Assembly (NCBI RefSeq): GCF_021538895.1 | Contig: NZ_JADDRL010000020.1 | Coordinates: forward strand, 1-64,000 | DNA length: 64,000 nt | Direction of reading: 5' to 3' | From: Streptomyces olivochromogenes | Lineage (GTDB): Bacteria > Actinomycetota > Actinomycetes > Streptomycetales > Streptomycetaceae | Part shown: positions 25,930 through 34,413 of the stretch, piece after piece | Layout of the letters: each line of letters opens with the position of its first letter | Numbering within the stretch: position 1 is the first letter of the stretch | The notes under the pieces: generated by a model | Told to the model about the DNA's origin: nothing | The model's input: the letters and a program-made list of their open reading frames with translations, nothing else | The model's database searches: none | Program-made: the position numbers and the translations under genes

Positions 25930-26190
25930 TTCTTTCTCCTTCGCCTGCATACCAGTCCGGGAGCAACGACCCGAGTCGTACCGCAGTGCTGACGACCCAC
26001 CAGGCTGCTCGATTCCCGGCCTTCAGAATGACATTCATGCACCTCCGCCCGGCAGCAGTAACACAATCCGAGAAAAGGCAGCCCGTCGGCGCAGAGAATT
26101 GGCAGCGGCCGGACTTCGCTGAAGGGTCCCCCGAGGGAACAATCCGCCACTCTGAAAGCCCTCACACGGTCCCGCACCACTGACATACCG

Positions 26191-26433
26191 TCAATGGAAA
26201 ATGAACCGCCCAAAGGAGCGAGTTGGCGCACGAAGACATTTCGCGAAGGTGGTGAGAAACTCCTCGGCGCGCGCCGGAGCGGACAACGCGGGCGGCACGG
26301 CCCGGGGCATGAGCGAGTACGCCCGAGGACAACCGGTTCTGGAGGATTCCGCAAGGAGCGCGAGGACGCCGGCCAGCAGGATGAGCCCGGCGCCGTACAT
26401 GGCGTACTGCGCGACGTCGAGCAGTCGGCGCAC
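26191..26433 (-). CDS. Possible small membrane protein
   Basis: An 80-residue frame with one strong hydrophobic segment (YAMYGAGLILLAGVLALLAE) near residues 10-30 and a basic C-terminus. It starts with a GTG but lacks a clear ribosome site. It is located between the FG-GAP gene and the PadR operon. I do not recognise a family; it may be real or a chance frame. Confidence 0.33.
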   Translation of the reverse strand: MRRLLDVAQYAMYGAGLILLAGVLALLAESSRTGCPRAYSLMPRAVPPALSAPARAEEFLTTFAKCLRAPTRSFGRFIFH

Positions 26434-26561
26434 CAGGTCCGGAGTCGGCCCAGGCTGGGGTGGGGAGCCGCAGTTGCGGGCCCTCCGGAGGAGTACGCGC
26501 GGCCGTCGCGCCGCGGTAAGTGGTCGCGCGGGACCGGCGGTGGTCCTGCCGCTCTACCCGC

Positions 26562-27557
26562 CTACCGCGATCCGGGCTTCGCGGATCGGTCGCGCAGCAG
26601 GTGCGTGGTGAGAAGTGCCAGGTCCGTTGCCAGGGCGACAGCGGCCAGGGCCGTCTGCCAGGCCGGGCCTTCGGATACGACGTTGGACACCAGGTAGCCG
26701 AGGAGGATGACCGCGAGGGCCGTCGCCTGGACGTCGTTGCGCGTCCACCACTGTGCGCGGGGGGCCGACTCCTCCTCGGCGAGCTTGAGCGCGTACAGCT
26801 CCGCGGGCCCGAATTCGTCCTCGGGGTCACGTCCGGTGGCTATGAGGTGCTGGGCCGCCTCCCGGGTGAGTTCGGCGGACCGGGCACGGGAGAGTCCGTG
26901 CCGTTCTTCGAGCAGGCGGGGCAGGTCGATCAGCCAGTTCTCGGGGTGGGTCCGGCAGTTCATGGTGGGCCCTTCGCGGTCGGCGGTCGGTGAGAAGCGG
27001 GCGGCTCCCCAGAGCAGCAGGACGCCCAGCACGCACAGGGCCGGGGCGGGGAGCCGGCCGAGGGAGGTGGTGGGCAGGGTGGTGAAGGCCGTGGCCGCCA
27101 GAACCAGCGCGGCAAGGGTGGCCGCTCCCCAGCCGGCGGCGCCGCGTGCTCGGGAGCGTGCGAGGCTCGCCGTCAGGCAGGCGCTCAGCAGGGCAACGCC
27201 GGTGAGCGCAACACCGGTTGTGCCGGCGAGGGTCAGGGACAGCATGGTGCCGTATCCGGCCCACAAGCAGGCGCCGGCCAGGACGGCGGCGATGCCTGTC
27301 CGGGTGACAGCCGCGAAGGCGTGGTCCGCGCGGGTCAGGCCGTCCCAGCGTCGGCCCGTGCGTTCCTCGGGCGGAATGCGGTCGCGGACGACCGCGGCCG
27401 CGTACTCCTCCGGCTTGCCGAATGCGTCCTCGGGTGTCTCACCGCTGTGTGCGCAGTGCTGCTCCACCTCGTCGAGGACCAGGCCGGCGGTGGCCCTGTC
27501 CAGCGACTGCGCCGCCAGCGCCAGCCTGGCTTTCCAGCGGGTGTCCGTATCGGTCAC
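26562..27557 (-). CDS. HAAS-type signalling membrane protein
   Basis: A 331-residue protein. The N-terminus (LVLDEVEQHCAHSGETPEDA then FGKPEEYAAAVV) matches the HAAS/DUF1700-type cytoplasmic domain that partners PadR regulators. A second copy, with FGPAELYALKLAEEE, lies near residues 210-260. Several membrane helices occur in between and at the C-terminus. The start overlaps the PadR stop by four bases (ATGA), so the two are co-translated. Such pairs usually regulate an exporter or membrane stress operon. Confidence 0.87.
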   Translation of the reverse strand: MTDTDTRWKARLALAAQSLDRATAGLVLDEVEQHCAHSGETPEDAFGKPEEYAAAVVRDRIPPEERTGRRWDGLTRADHAFAAVTRTGIAAVLAGACLWAGYGTMLSLTLAGTTGVALTGVALLSACLTASLARSRARGAAGWGAATLAALVLAATAFTTLPTTSLGRLPAPALCVLGVLLLWGAARFSPTADREGPTMNCRTHPENWLIDLPRLLEERHGLSRARSAELTREAAQHLIATGRDPEDEFGPAELYALKLAEEESAPRAQWWTRNDVQATALAVILLGYLVSNVVSEGPAWQTALAAVALATDLALLTTHLLRDRSAKPGSR

Positions 27558-27901
27558 GGCTCCTCCTTCGTTCCCTGCCGCAAGAGTTGGTCCATCGAGT
27601 CGGAGAACCGCTGCCAGTCGGCGGCTTCTTCGAGCAGTCGGGCCCGTCCGGCGTCGGTGAGCCGGTAGACCTTGCGGCCCGGTCCGCCCTCCCCGGGCTC
27701 CCAGCGGGCCTCCACCAGCCCGTCCGTCTCCATCCGGCCGAGCACCGGATACAGGGCGCCGCCGCGGATGGTGCCGAATCCGTGGGCCGCCAACTGCTGC
27801 ACCAGCGCGTACCCGTGCTGGTCGCCCTGCGCCAGTACGGCGGCGAGCGCCAGCGGCAGCACGCCGCGCAGCCAGCCGGATGAGGGTTCCTGCACAGGCA
27901 T
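27554..27901 (-). CDS. PadR family transcriptional regulator
   Basis: A 115-residue short PadR protein with the winged helix: GVLPLALAAVLAQGDQHGYA, then FGTIRGGALYPVLGRMETDG and EGGPGRKVYRLTDAGRARL. It is the first gene of a two-gene operon with the HAAS membrane protein. The 200-base gap upstream to the ABC permease contains AT-rich half-sites (ACTAGTC and AGTAG) near 27930-27960 that could be its operator. Confidence 0.93.
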   Translation of the reverse strand: MPVQEPSSGWLRGVLPLALAAVLAQGDQHGYALVQQLAAHGFGTIRGGALYPVLGRMETDGLVEARWEPGEGGPGRKVYRLTDAGRARLLEEAADWQRFSDSMDQLLRQGTKEEP

Positions 27902-28102
27902 CCCCGTACTCTCTCCTGCTCTCTACTCCAAAATCTTGACTAGTTCGGATTCAGAGTAGTGGTCTTGTCGATCTCGTGTCCAGGCACGGCCGGTTCGGGG
28001 CGTGGCGCGCACACGAACGGGGCGGCGCACTCCGACGGGGTGTCGGTGTACGCCGCCCTCGGGTGGGACGGGCTGCGGGGGTGGCCCGCGTCGTCACGGC
28101 GG

Positions 28103-28921
28103 TTACTTCGGGTCGTTGTCGAACTTCGCGGTCGACCAGAAGTAGCCGAGCACCGCGAGGCCCAGGCACCAGGCGACGGCCAGCCAGCCGTTGTTGCCGA
28201 TCTCGGTGCCGAGCAGCAGGCCGCGCAGGGTCTCGATGGCGGGCGTGAACGGCTGGTACTCGGCGATCGGCTGGAACCAGCCCGGCATCGAGTGGAGCGG
28301 GACGAAGGCGCTGGACAGGAGCGGCAGCAGGATCAGGGGCATGGCGTTGTTGCTGGCGGCCTCGGCGTTCGGGCTGACCAGGCCCATACCGACCGCGATC
28401 CAGGTGAGCGCCGTGGCGAACAGGACGAGCAGTCCGAACGCCGCGAGCCACTCAAGGACGGTGGCATCGGTGGAGCGGAAGCCGATGGCCACCGCGACGG
28501 CGCCCACGAGGACCACGCTCATGACCGACTGCAGCACGCTGCCGACGACGTGCCCGACGAGCACCGAGGGACGGTGGATCGCCATCGTGCGGAAGCGGGC
28601 GATGATGCCCTCGGTCATGTCGTTGGAGACGGAGACCGCGGTCCCGATCGTGGTGCTGCCGATGGTCATCAGCAGCAGGCCCGGCACGATGTAGGCGATG
28701 TACTTGGCGCGGTCCGGTCCGCCGCTGCCGATGCCCGCGCTCATGGTGTCGCCGAAGATGTAGACGAAGAGCAGCAACAGCATGATCGGGGTGAGCAGCA
28801 GGTTCAGCGTGAGCGACGGGTAGCGCCGGGCGTGCAGGAGATTGCGGCGCAGCATCGTGGAGGAGTCGCGTACGGCCAGGGCGAGCCGGGTCGGGCGGGC
28901 GGGAGCCAGGGGGGTGCTCAT
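28103..28921 (-). CDS. ABC-2 type exporter permease (DrrB-like)
   Basis: A 272-residue permease with six membrane segments, including LTLNLLLTPIMLLLLFVYIF and YIVPGLLLMTIGSTTIGTAV. The motif MPLILLPLLSSAFVPLHSMP is the ABC-2 signature. It is the membrane half of a daunorubicin-resistance-type exporter; the ATG overlaps the stop of the ATPase gene by four bases (ATGA). Substrate unknown: hydrophobic antibiotics are usual for this family. Confidence 0.95.
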   Translation of the reverse strand: MSTPLAPARPTRLALAVRDSSTMLRRNLLHARRYPSLTLNLLLTPIMLLLLFVYIFGDTMSAGIGSGGPDRAKYIAYIVPGLLLMTIGSTTIGTAVSVSNDMTEGIIARFRTMAIHRPSVLVGHVVGSVLQSVMSVVLVGAVAVAIGFRSTDATVLEWLAAFGLLVLFATALTWIAVGMGLVSPNAEAASNNAMPLILLPLLSSAFVPLHSMPGWFQPIAEYQPFTPAIETLRGLLLGTEIGNNGWLAVAWCLGLAVLGYFWSTAKFDNDPK

Positions 28922-29883
28922 CGGACGGCCTCCTTGGACTGGTTGGGGATGCCGGCGCCGCCGCCGGTCAGGGCGAAGAAGACGTCGTCGAGGTCGGGGG
29001 TGTGCACGGTCAGCTCGTCGGCCTCGATGCCGGCCGAGTCCAGCCGGTCGAGTACGGAGCGCAGCTCGCGCTGGCTGCCGTCGCTCGGGACCCGCAGGGC
29101 GAGGGACTCGTCGTCCCGGGAAGCCCCGGGCAGGGCGGAGGCCGCGCCCTGGTACGCGACCGGGTCGGTGAAGCGGAGCCGGACGTGACCGCCGGGGACG
29201 ATCCGCTTCAGTTCCTCGGCGGTGCCCTCGGCCGCGATCCCGCCGTTGTTGAGCACGGCGATGCGGTCGGCGAGTTCGTCGGCCTCCTCCAGGTACTGGG
29301 TGGTGAGGAAGACGGTGACGCCGCCCGTGACGAGCTCGCGGATGATCTGCCACATGTTGTGCCGGGAACGCGGGTCGAGGCCGGTGGTCGGCTCGTCGAG
29401 GAAGATGATCCGCGGGTTGCCGACCAGGGTCATGGCGATGTCGAGGCGGCGCTTCATGCCGCCGGAGTAGGTGGTGGCCGGCTTCTTCGCGGCCTCGGTG
29501 AGGTCGAAGCGCTCCAGCAGCTCGGCGGTGACCCGCCGCCCCTCGCGCTTGGAGAGGTGGTGCAGGTCCGCCATGAGGAGCATGTTCTCCTCGCCGGTGA
29601 TCAGGCCGTCGACGGCGGAGAACTGTCCGGTGACACCGATCGCGGCGCGCACGGACTGCGGGTCGGCGGCGAGGTCGTGACCGCCGACGCGGATGGGGCC
29701 GCCGGCCGGATCGGGCGAGATGAGGGTGGAGAGGATCTTGACGACGGTGGTCTTGCCGGCGCCGTTCGGACCGAGCAAGGAGAAGATCGTTCCTTCCTCG
29801 ACGGCCAGGTCGACGCCGTCGAGCACGGTCTTGTCGCCGTAGGACTTGCGCAGCCCGTTCGCCGCGATGGCCAGGTCGGTCAT
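28918..29883 (-). CDS. ABC exporter ATP-binding protein (DrrA-like)
   Basis: A 321-residue ATPase with all key motifs: Walker A GPNGAGKT (38-45), Q-loop near 87, signature YSGGM (139-143), Walker B IIFLDEP (159-165), and a C-terminal domain typical of DrrA proteins. It energises the permease encoded by the overlapping gene. The operon also includes the DUF4097 gene 30 bases upstream. A MarR/GbsR regulator is divergent, so the exporter may be induced by its substrate. Confidence 0.97.
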   Translation of the reverse strand: MTDLAIAANGLRKSYGDKTVLDGVDLAVEEGTIFSLLGPNGAGKTTVVKILSTLISPDPAGGPIRVGGHDLAADPQSVRAAIGVTGQFSAVDGLITGEENMLLMADLHHLSKREGRRVTAELLERFDLTEAAKKPATTYSGGMKRRLDIAMTLVGNPRIIFLDEPTTGLDPRSRHNMWQIIRELVTGGVTVFLTTQYLEEADELADRIAVLNNGGIAAEGTAEELKRIVPGGHVRLRFTDPVAYQGAASALPGASRDDESLALRVPSDGSQRELRSVLDRLDSAGIEADELTVHTPDLDDVFFALTGGGAGIPNQSKEAVR

Positions 29884-29913
29884 GAGTAGTGCCCCCTCTT
29901 ACTGACTGCGGAT

Positions 29914-30579
29914 TTACAGGCTGCGAGCGGTGATGTCGCCGTGCGAGGTGGTGGCGCGGATGTCGAGTTCGGCGGTGCCGTCGTTCTTGAGGGCGTTGCT
30001 GATACGGCCGTGGCCGGTGCCGGCGTCCAGGGCGGCCGAGACGCCGGCCGCGGCGCCGACCGAGATGCTGCCGGACTGGGTGCGGAGCACGACCGTGCCG
30101 CGCACGGCCTCGGCGATCCGGATGTCACCCCGTGCGGTGCTGATCTCCGCGGGCCCGCCCAGCCGGCCGACCTCGACGTCGCCGTCGACCGCGGTGAGGC
30201 GGACGCTCGCGGCCTCGTCGATCTTGACCTGGCGGTACGCGCCTTCGAAGGCGACGTCGCCCAGGCGGCCGACGCCGCGGAGCTCGGCGGCGGCGGTCCT
30301 GGCCTCGATGCGGGAGCCGGCGGGCAGCTGGATGGTCACCTCGACGGATCCCGAGTTGCCGAGGATCCGGTTCTTCGTGGCCGGGGCCTCGACCCGCAGG
30401 ACGCCGTCGCCGTAGGCGACCTCGATCTCCTCCGCCGCCTTCACGTCGCGGCTCTTGGAGGCATCCGCGGGCAGTACCTCGACCGTGGCGTCGGTCCGGT
30501 CGGCGGCGATGAACCGGATGCGTCCCGCGGGGATGTCGAGGACGGCGAAGACCGGGGCGGGGGTGTCGAACTTCTGCAT
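29914..30579 (-). CDS. DUF4097 family beta-strand repeat protein
   Basis: A 221-residue beta-helical protein: repeated short strands such as GSVEVTIQLPAGSRIEARTA, GDVEVGRLGGPAEISTARGD and VVLRTQSGSISVGAAAG. DUF4097 proteins often accompany DrrAB exporters in actinomycetes; a role in sensing or scaffolding is presumed. AAGGAG before the ATG at 30579 decides the start. It is the first gene of the exporter operon. Confidence 0.9.
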   Translation of the reverse strand: MQKFDTPAPVFAVLDIPAGRIRFIAADRTDATVEVLPADASKSRDVKAAEEIEVAYGDGVLRVEAPATKNRILGNSGSVEVTIQLPAGSRIEARTAAAELRGVGRLGDVAFEGAYRQVKIDEAASVRLTAVDGDVEVGRLGGPAEISTARGDIRIAEAVRGTVVLRTQSGSISVGAAAGVSAALDAGTGHGRISNALKNDGTAELDIRATTSHGDITARSL

Positions 30580-30641
30580 CGTGCGCTCCTTGAGCTCGTC
30601 GTTTCCGATGACGGAAAAGCTACGTTGCATTCATAGATTCG

Positions 30642-30704
30642 GCAACGCCGTCGTTGCGCAAGATTGCCATCATCGCAGGTGAACGCATGGAAATCGTTGC
30701 AACG
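30642..30704. promoter_or_regulatory. CGTTGC-rich operator region
   Basis: The divergent gap contains an inverted pair GCAACG (30642-30647) and CGTTGC (30652-30657) and a perfect 10-base palindrome CGTTGCAACG (30695-30704). Further CGTTGC half-sites lie near 30630, 30733 and 30739. They are probable sites for the MarR/GbsR regulator at 30812. Confidence 0.48.
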
Positions 30705-30811
30705 GTTTTGAATCTAACGCAACAGCCTGCGCGTTGCTCGTTGCAATGGATTGGGAGTGAACGCTATGCTGGAGGCACCAGGAACCAGGGAAGAGCACGA
30801 GGGAGACCGCG

Positions 30812-31546
30812 ATGCCGGGAGGCAGACTCACCCAGCCGGAACGCCAGCAGATCGCGCTGGGACTGGCCGACGATCTCGCCTACGCGGAGATCGCCAGACG
30901 CCTCGACCGGCCGACCTCGACGATCACGCGCGAGGTCATGCGCAACGGCGGCCCCACCGCCTACCGCGCCGACCTGGCCCACCGCGCCACCGAACGCCGC
31001 GCCCACCGCCGCAGGCAGACCACGCCCCGGGACCCGAACACCCCCGCACAGGCCCACGGACGCGACGCCGACGCCGTACGCGAGTACGAGGAGGCGTTCA
31101 CCACCCTCCTCGTGCAACAGGGCCTGCCCAAGATGATGTCCCGGGTGCTGACAAGCCTCTACACCACCGACGACGGCAGTCTCACCGCGTCCGAACTCGT
31201 CCAGCGCCTCCAGGTCAGCCCGGCGTCCATCTCCAAAGCGATCACGTTCCTCGAAAGCCAGGGACTCATCCGCCGGGAACGCGACGAACGCCGCCGCGAG
31301 CGCTACCTCGTCGACAGCGACGTCTTCTACCAGTCGATGATCGCCGCCGCCCGGTCCAACGCCCAACTCGCCGAGACCGCACGGCAGGGTGTCGGCGTCC
31401 TCGGCCGCGGCACCCCGGCCGCCGCCCGCCTCGAGAACATCGCCCGCTTCGTCGACTTCGTCTCCGAGAGCCTCGCCCGCGCCGCGGAGCAGGCCCGCGA
31501 CATCCTCTACACGAAACCGGAAACGACCCCGGACAGCACCGACTGA
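30812..31546 (+). CDS. MarR/GbsR-type regulator with IS30-like N-terminal HTH
   Basis: A 244-residue regulator with two DNA-binding parts. Residues 1-65 (RLTQPERQQIALGLADDLAY, then AEIARRLDRPTSTITREVMR) match the IS30-type helix-turn-helix. Residues 100-185 hold a GbsR/MarR winged helix with ASELVQRLQVSPASISKAIT then LESQGLIRRERDERRRERY. It is divergent from the DrrAB/DUF4097 operon and probably represses it. GAGGGAG precedes the ATG. Confidence 0.88.
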   Translation: MPGGRLTQPERQQIALGLADDLAYAEIARRLDRPTSTITREVMRNGGPTAYRADLAHRATERRAHRRRQTTPRDPNTPAQAHGRDADAVREYEEAFTTLLVQQGLPKMMSRVLTSLYTTDDGSLTASELVQRLQVSPASISKAITFLESQGLIRRERDERRRERYLVDSDVFYQSMIAAARSNAQLAETARQGVGVLGRGTPAAARLENIARFVDFVSESLARAAEQARDILYTKPETTPDSTD

Positions 31547-31660
31547 GCCGCGTTCAGATGAGGACCTGGGGGACCGGAACCATGCCGCACAGCCATCGCG
31601 CCTCGTTCCGGGGTCAGCGCACGAGGGTGTGGACCGGGCTGCGCCAGAAGCGGCTGGAAT

Positions 31661-31675
31661 CTCCCCCAGGGGGAG
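31661..31675. promoter_or_regulatory. MerR-type palindrome upstream of hydrolase
   Basis: CTCCCCC, one base and GGGGGAG form a perfect palindrome 51 bases before the hydrolase start. The layout (GGAATCTCCCCC ... GGGGGAGGTTCTAC) resembles the long-spacer promoters activated by TipA-like MerR regulators. Confidence 0.4.
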
Positions 31676-31726
31676 GTTCTACCGTCCTGACCGACCGCAC
31701 GGGCGATGCTTCGAAAGAGGTCTGTC

Positions 31727-32482
31727 ATGACGACGTTTCTGCTGGTCCCGGGGCTTTTCATGGGTGGCTGGGCCTGGGCGGCGGTGGCCGCCGAGCTGAC
31801 CGCGCGAAGACACCGGGCGGTTCCGGTCACCTTGCCCGGGCTGGCCGAGCGGGCGGGTGAGGACCCCGTCGGCGTCGGGCTGGGCGAGCACACCGACGCC
31901 GTGGCGGCGCTGCTCGACGCCGAGGGCCCGGGAATTGTGCTGGTGGCGCACAGTTACGGCATCTTCCCCGCCCTCGCGGCGGCCGACCGGCGCCCCGGAC
32001 AGGTCGCCCGGGTGGTGTTCGTGGACACCGGCTTCCCGGAGCCGGGTGAGTCGGTGGTGGCGCAGATGCCGCAGCTCGGCCTGCTGGACCGCGCCCTCGA
32101 CGGCGTCGTCCCGGTGCCCGAGGAGATCCCGGCGGTGCACGCCGTCCCGCCGGCGGAGCTGGAGCGCTACCACCGCCTGGCCACCCCGCACCCGGTCCGG
32201 ACCGTCACCGAACCGATCGAGCTGACCGGCGCCTGGCTCAAGCTCCCGACCACCGGGGTGTTCTGCCTCGCGAACGGTCTCAGCCTGGAGTTCGCCCGCA
32301 CGCTGCACGACACCGGCCTGCCGCGGTTCGCCAAGCTCGCCGAGCCCGGAGTCACGTTCTTCGAACTGGCCACCGGCCACTACCCGATGCTCTCCACCCC
32401 GGTGGAGCTGGCCGACGTCCTGGTGCGCGCTGCGGCCGGCGAGGGTGTCGGCCTGTACGAGGGCCGACCGTCCGCCATCTAG
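31727..32482 (+). CDS. Alpha/beta hydrolase
   Basis: A 251-residue enzyme. The opening FLLVPGLFMGGWAWAAVAAE carries the oxyanion strand. The nucleophile elbow is GIVLVAHSYGIFPALAA (H-S-Y-G, Ser nucleophile), and the family histidine lies in FELATGHYPMLSTP near the C-terminus. It is likely an esterase or lactonase. It may be switched on by a MerR-type regulator through the palindrome at 31661. GAGGTCTGTC precedes the ATG. Confidence 0.9.
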   Translation: MTTFLLVPGLFMGGWAWAAVAAELTARRHRAVPVTLPGLAERAGEDPVGVGLGEHTDAVAALLDAEGPGIVLVAHSYGIFPALAAADRRPGQVARVVFVDTGFPEPGESVVAQMPQLGLLDRALDGVVPVPEEIPAVHAVPPAELERYHRLATPHPVRTVTEPIELTGAWLKLPTTGVFCLANGLSLEFARTLHDTGLPRFAKLAEPGVTFFELATGHYPMLSTPVELADVLVRAAAGEGVGLYEGRPSAI

Positions 32483-32548
32483 AACAAAAATAGACCCAGT
32501 TGTTTCCTATCGTCGCTGTTGTCAGCCGACTTCAGCGAGAGAACCGCG

Positions 32549-32662
32549 ATGCCCGAGCAGACCAGCACCGCGCCGGAGGGCTACACCACCGTTGCTCCCT
32601 GGGTCGTCACCGACGACACAGGGGCCCGGGGCGGCGTCATTCAGGGGATCTGTCCGGTTTGA
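32549..32662 (+). pseudogene. VOC family gene, 5' part cut by element insertion
   Basis: The frame MPEQTSTAPEGYTTVAPWVV then TDDTGA is the first 26 codons of a PhnB-like VOC protein. At 32627 the inserted element begins, and the frame ends at a TGA (32660-32662) after RGGVIQGICPV. Codon 27 onward continues exactly in frame at 36028. Removing the insert and one copy of the duplicated CACAGGGGCC restores a 178-residue VOC gene. Confidence 0.77.
32617..32626. repeat. Target-site duplication, left copy
   Basis: CACAGGGGCC occurs here immediately before the element and again at 36018-36027 immediately after it. Ten bases fits the 8-10 bp duplications made by ISAs1-family transposases. Confidence 0.75.
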
Positions 32663-32797
32663 TCACGTGACGCCCAGCGTGGCGAGTGGTGGGGTGACGT
32701 CGCGGGCGTGGTGGCGGAGGCCCGCGGCGATGTTGGTGTGACCGGTGAGCCGGAGGGCTCCGATGGCGAGGTTGCGTAGGGCGGCCGAAGGGGGTGC
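32663..32797 (-). pseudogene. ISAs1-family transposase C-terminal remnant
   Basis: The reverse strand encodes SAALRNLAIGALRLTGHTNI then AAGLRHHARDVTPPLATLGVT and a stop at 32663-32665. The R-NLAIGALRL-G-TNIAA-LRHHARD block is diagnostic of ISAs1-family transposase C-termini. The remaining 300 or more residues are missing, so transposition would need an enzyme supplied elsewhere. Confidence 0.77.
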
Positions 32798-32956
32798 GGG
32801 GGATGTTATGTAGCAGTGGAGCAGGCGGTGCGGACAATGATGCGGACGCGGGTTTCGTGGAGACCGAGCAGCACTGAGTGCTGCGCTGAGGGTCGAGGGG
32901 AAGCCGGGAAGGCAGAGGAGCTGGCGATTGAGGCGACCCGGCCTCTGTGGATGCCG

Positions 32957-33439
32957 TCAGTTGCCGGCCAGTCCCTCGGCCGCGTTTCGCCCAGCGTCGG
33001 CGGTACGGCGGAGGAAGTCGGCGAGCCGTTCGAGCGCGGCGTCGTCGAAGTCGGCGCAGATCTGCTCCACCGCGGAGTTCATCCCGGCGAAGAGCTCCAG
33101 CAGTTCGGCGTTGCGGTCGCGCAGGGCTCGGACCAGGAAGGCCCGGCGGTCCGCCGGGTCGCGGTCGCGGGTCACCCAGCCGGCGCGTTCGAGCCGGTCG
33201 AGAACCCCGGTCGTCGTGGCGGCGTGCAGCCCGGCTCGTCGCGCCAGGGCGGTCGGGCTCAGCGGACCGTGGGTGTTGATGAGGTCGAGGCAGTCCAGGT
33301 CGATGTCTTTGAGCCCGAGGCGGGTGCTGACCCGGCGGTTGAGCAGAGTCAGCTCGGCGCCCAGCTCGCGCAGTCCCTGCTTGACCTCGACCGTGGCCCG
33401 TCGACGGCGAGCCGCATCCCCAGATGCTACGGGAACCAT
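32957..33439 (-). CDS. MarR family transcriptional regulator
   Basis: A 160-residue MarR protein. The winged helix has PLSPTALARRAGLHAATTTG, then VLDRLERAGWVTRDRDPADR and RAFLVRALRDRNAELLELF. It is divergent from the NmrA-DUF1772-hydrolase operon at 33524 and likely represses it. An AT-rich stretch with AATAT and ATATT arms lies at about 33458-33477. The gene lies within the mobile element, so regulation travels with the cargo. Confidence 0.92.
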   Translation of the reverse strand: MVPVASGDAARRRRATVEVKQGLRELGAELTLLNRRVSTRLGLKDIDLDCLDLINTHGPLSPTALARRAGLHAATTTGVLDRLERAGWVTRDRDPADRRAFLVRALRDRNAELLELFAGMNSAVEQICADFDDAALERLADFLRRTADAGRNAAEGLAGN

Positions 33440-33523
33440 AATGTACGCCTCTCAAATCAATATGCTACGGTTCTCGTATATTACGGCACTCGAACGACGG
33501 GGCCGGAGCGAGGGGGCATCGAC

Positions 33524-34384
33524 ATGATCGTGGTGATCGGAGCGACCGGGAGCGTCGGACGTGAAGCGGTGAACCTCTTGCTGGAGGCCGGCGAGAAGGT
33601 GGTGGCGGTAACCCGCGATCCAGCCGCCGCCGTGCCCGGTGGTGCGCAAGTAGTGAATGGGGATCCGTCCAGGCCGGACAGCCTCACAGCATTGCCGGAC
33701 GGCATCGAGGCGGTCCTGCTCAGCCCGCGCGCTGTCGGTGGAGCCGCCGCTGAGCTGCTGTCGCTGGCCGCGGCTCGGGGCGCGCGACGGGTGGTGGTGC
33801 TGTCAGCCGCGACCCTGGAGCACCCTGCCGGCCACCGGCGGTTCGCCGACGAGTTCAGGGCGGTGGAGGAAGCCGTCAGGGACTCCGGCCTGCAGTGGAC
33901 GTTCCTGCGGTGCGCCGACTTCGCCGCCAACGCGCTGGCCTGGGCTCCACAGATCCGCGCGACCGGCGTCGTGCGTGGCGCCTACGGCGACGCGGCGACC
34001 TCGCCGATCCACCAGCGCGACATCGGTGAGGTGGCCCTACGGGCACTGGCGGGCCCCGGGCACGCAGTGCACGCGGGGCGCGCCTACCTGCTCACCGGCC
34101 CACAGTCACTCGACCAGCGGGACAAGGTCCGCATCATCGGCGAAGCCATAGGCCGGGACCTGTCCTTCCAGGAGCTTGCTCCCGAACAGGTCCGCCAGGC
34201 CATGCTCGCCCAGGGCCTGGCCGAGGACATCCCCGACCGGCTTCTTGGCTCCCTGGCCGACTATGCGAACGCGCCGGGCCCGTCCACGGGCACCGTGGAG
34301 CAACTCCTGGGCCGCCCCGCACTCACCTTCGCCGCGTGGGCCGCCGACAACATCGCCGCCTTCGCGGCCCCGACCGGCTCATGA
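33524..34384 (+). CDS. NmrA-like NAD(P)-binding reductase (element cargo)
   Basis: A 286-residue protein with the nucleotide motif MIVVIGATGSVGREAVNLLL and the NmrA-type WTFLRCADFAANALAWAP segment. It is likely a redox sensor or NADPH-dependent reductase. It is the first gene of a cargo operon: its stop overlaps a possible upstream ATG of the DUF1772 gene, and AGGGGG precedes its own ATG. It shares its fold with other NmrA genes at 10780, 51324 and 52169 but the sequence is distinct. Confidence 0.93.
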   Translation: MIVVIGATGSVGREAVNLLLEAGEKVVAVTRDPAAAVPGGAQVVNGDPSRPDSLTALPDGIEAVLLSPRAVGGAAAELLSLAAARGARRVVVLSAATLEHPAGHRRFADEFRAVEEAVRDSGLQWTFLRCADFAANALAWAPQIRATGVVRGAYGDAATSPIHQRDIGEVALRALAGPGHAVHAGRAYLLTGPQSLDQRDKVRIIGEAIGRDLSFQELAPEQVRQAMLAQGLAEDIPDRLLGSLADYANAPGPSTGTVEQLLGRPALTFAAWAADNIAAFAAPTGS

Positions 34385-34413
34385 GCCCACGGCCGCGACA
34401 GGGAGGAACAAAC

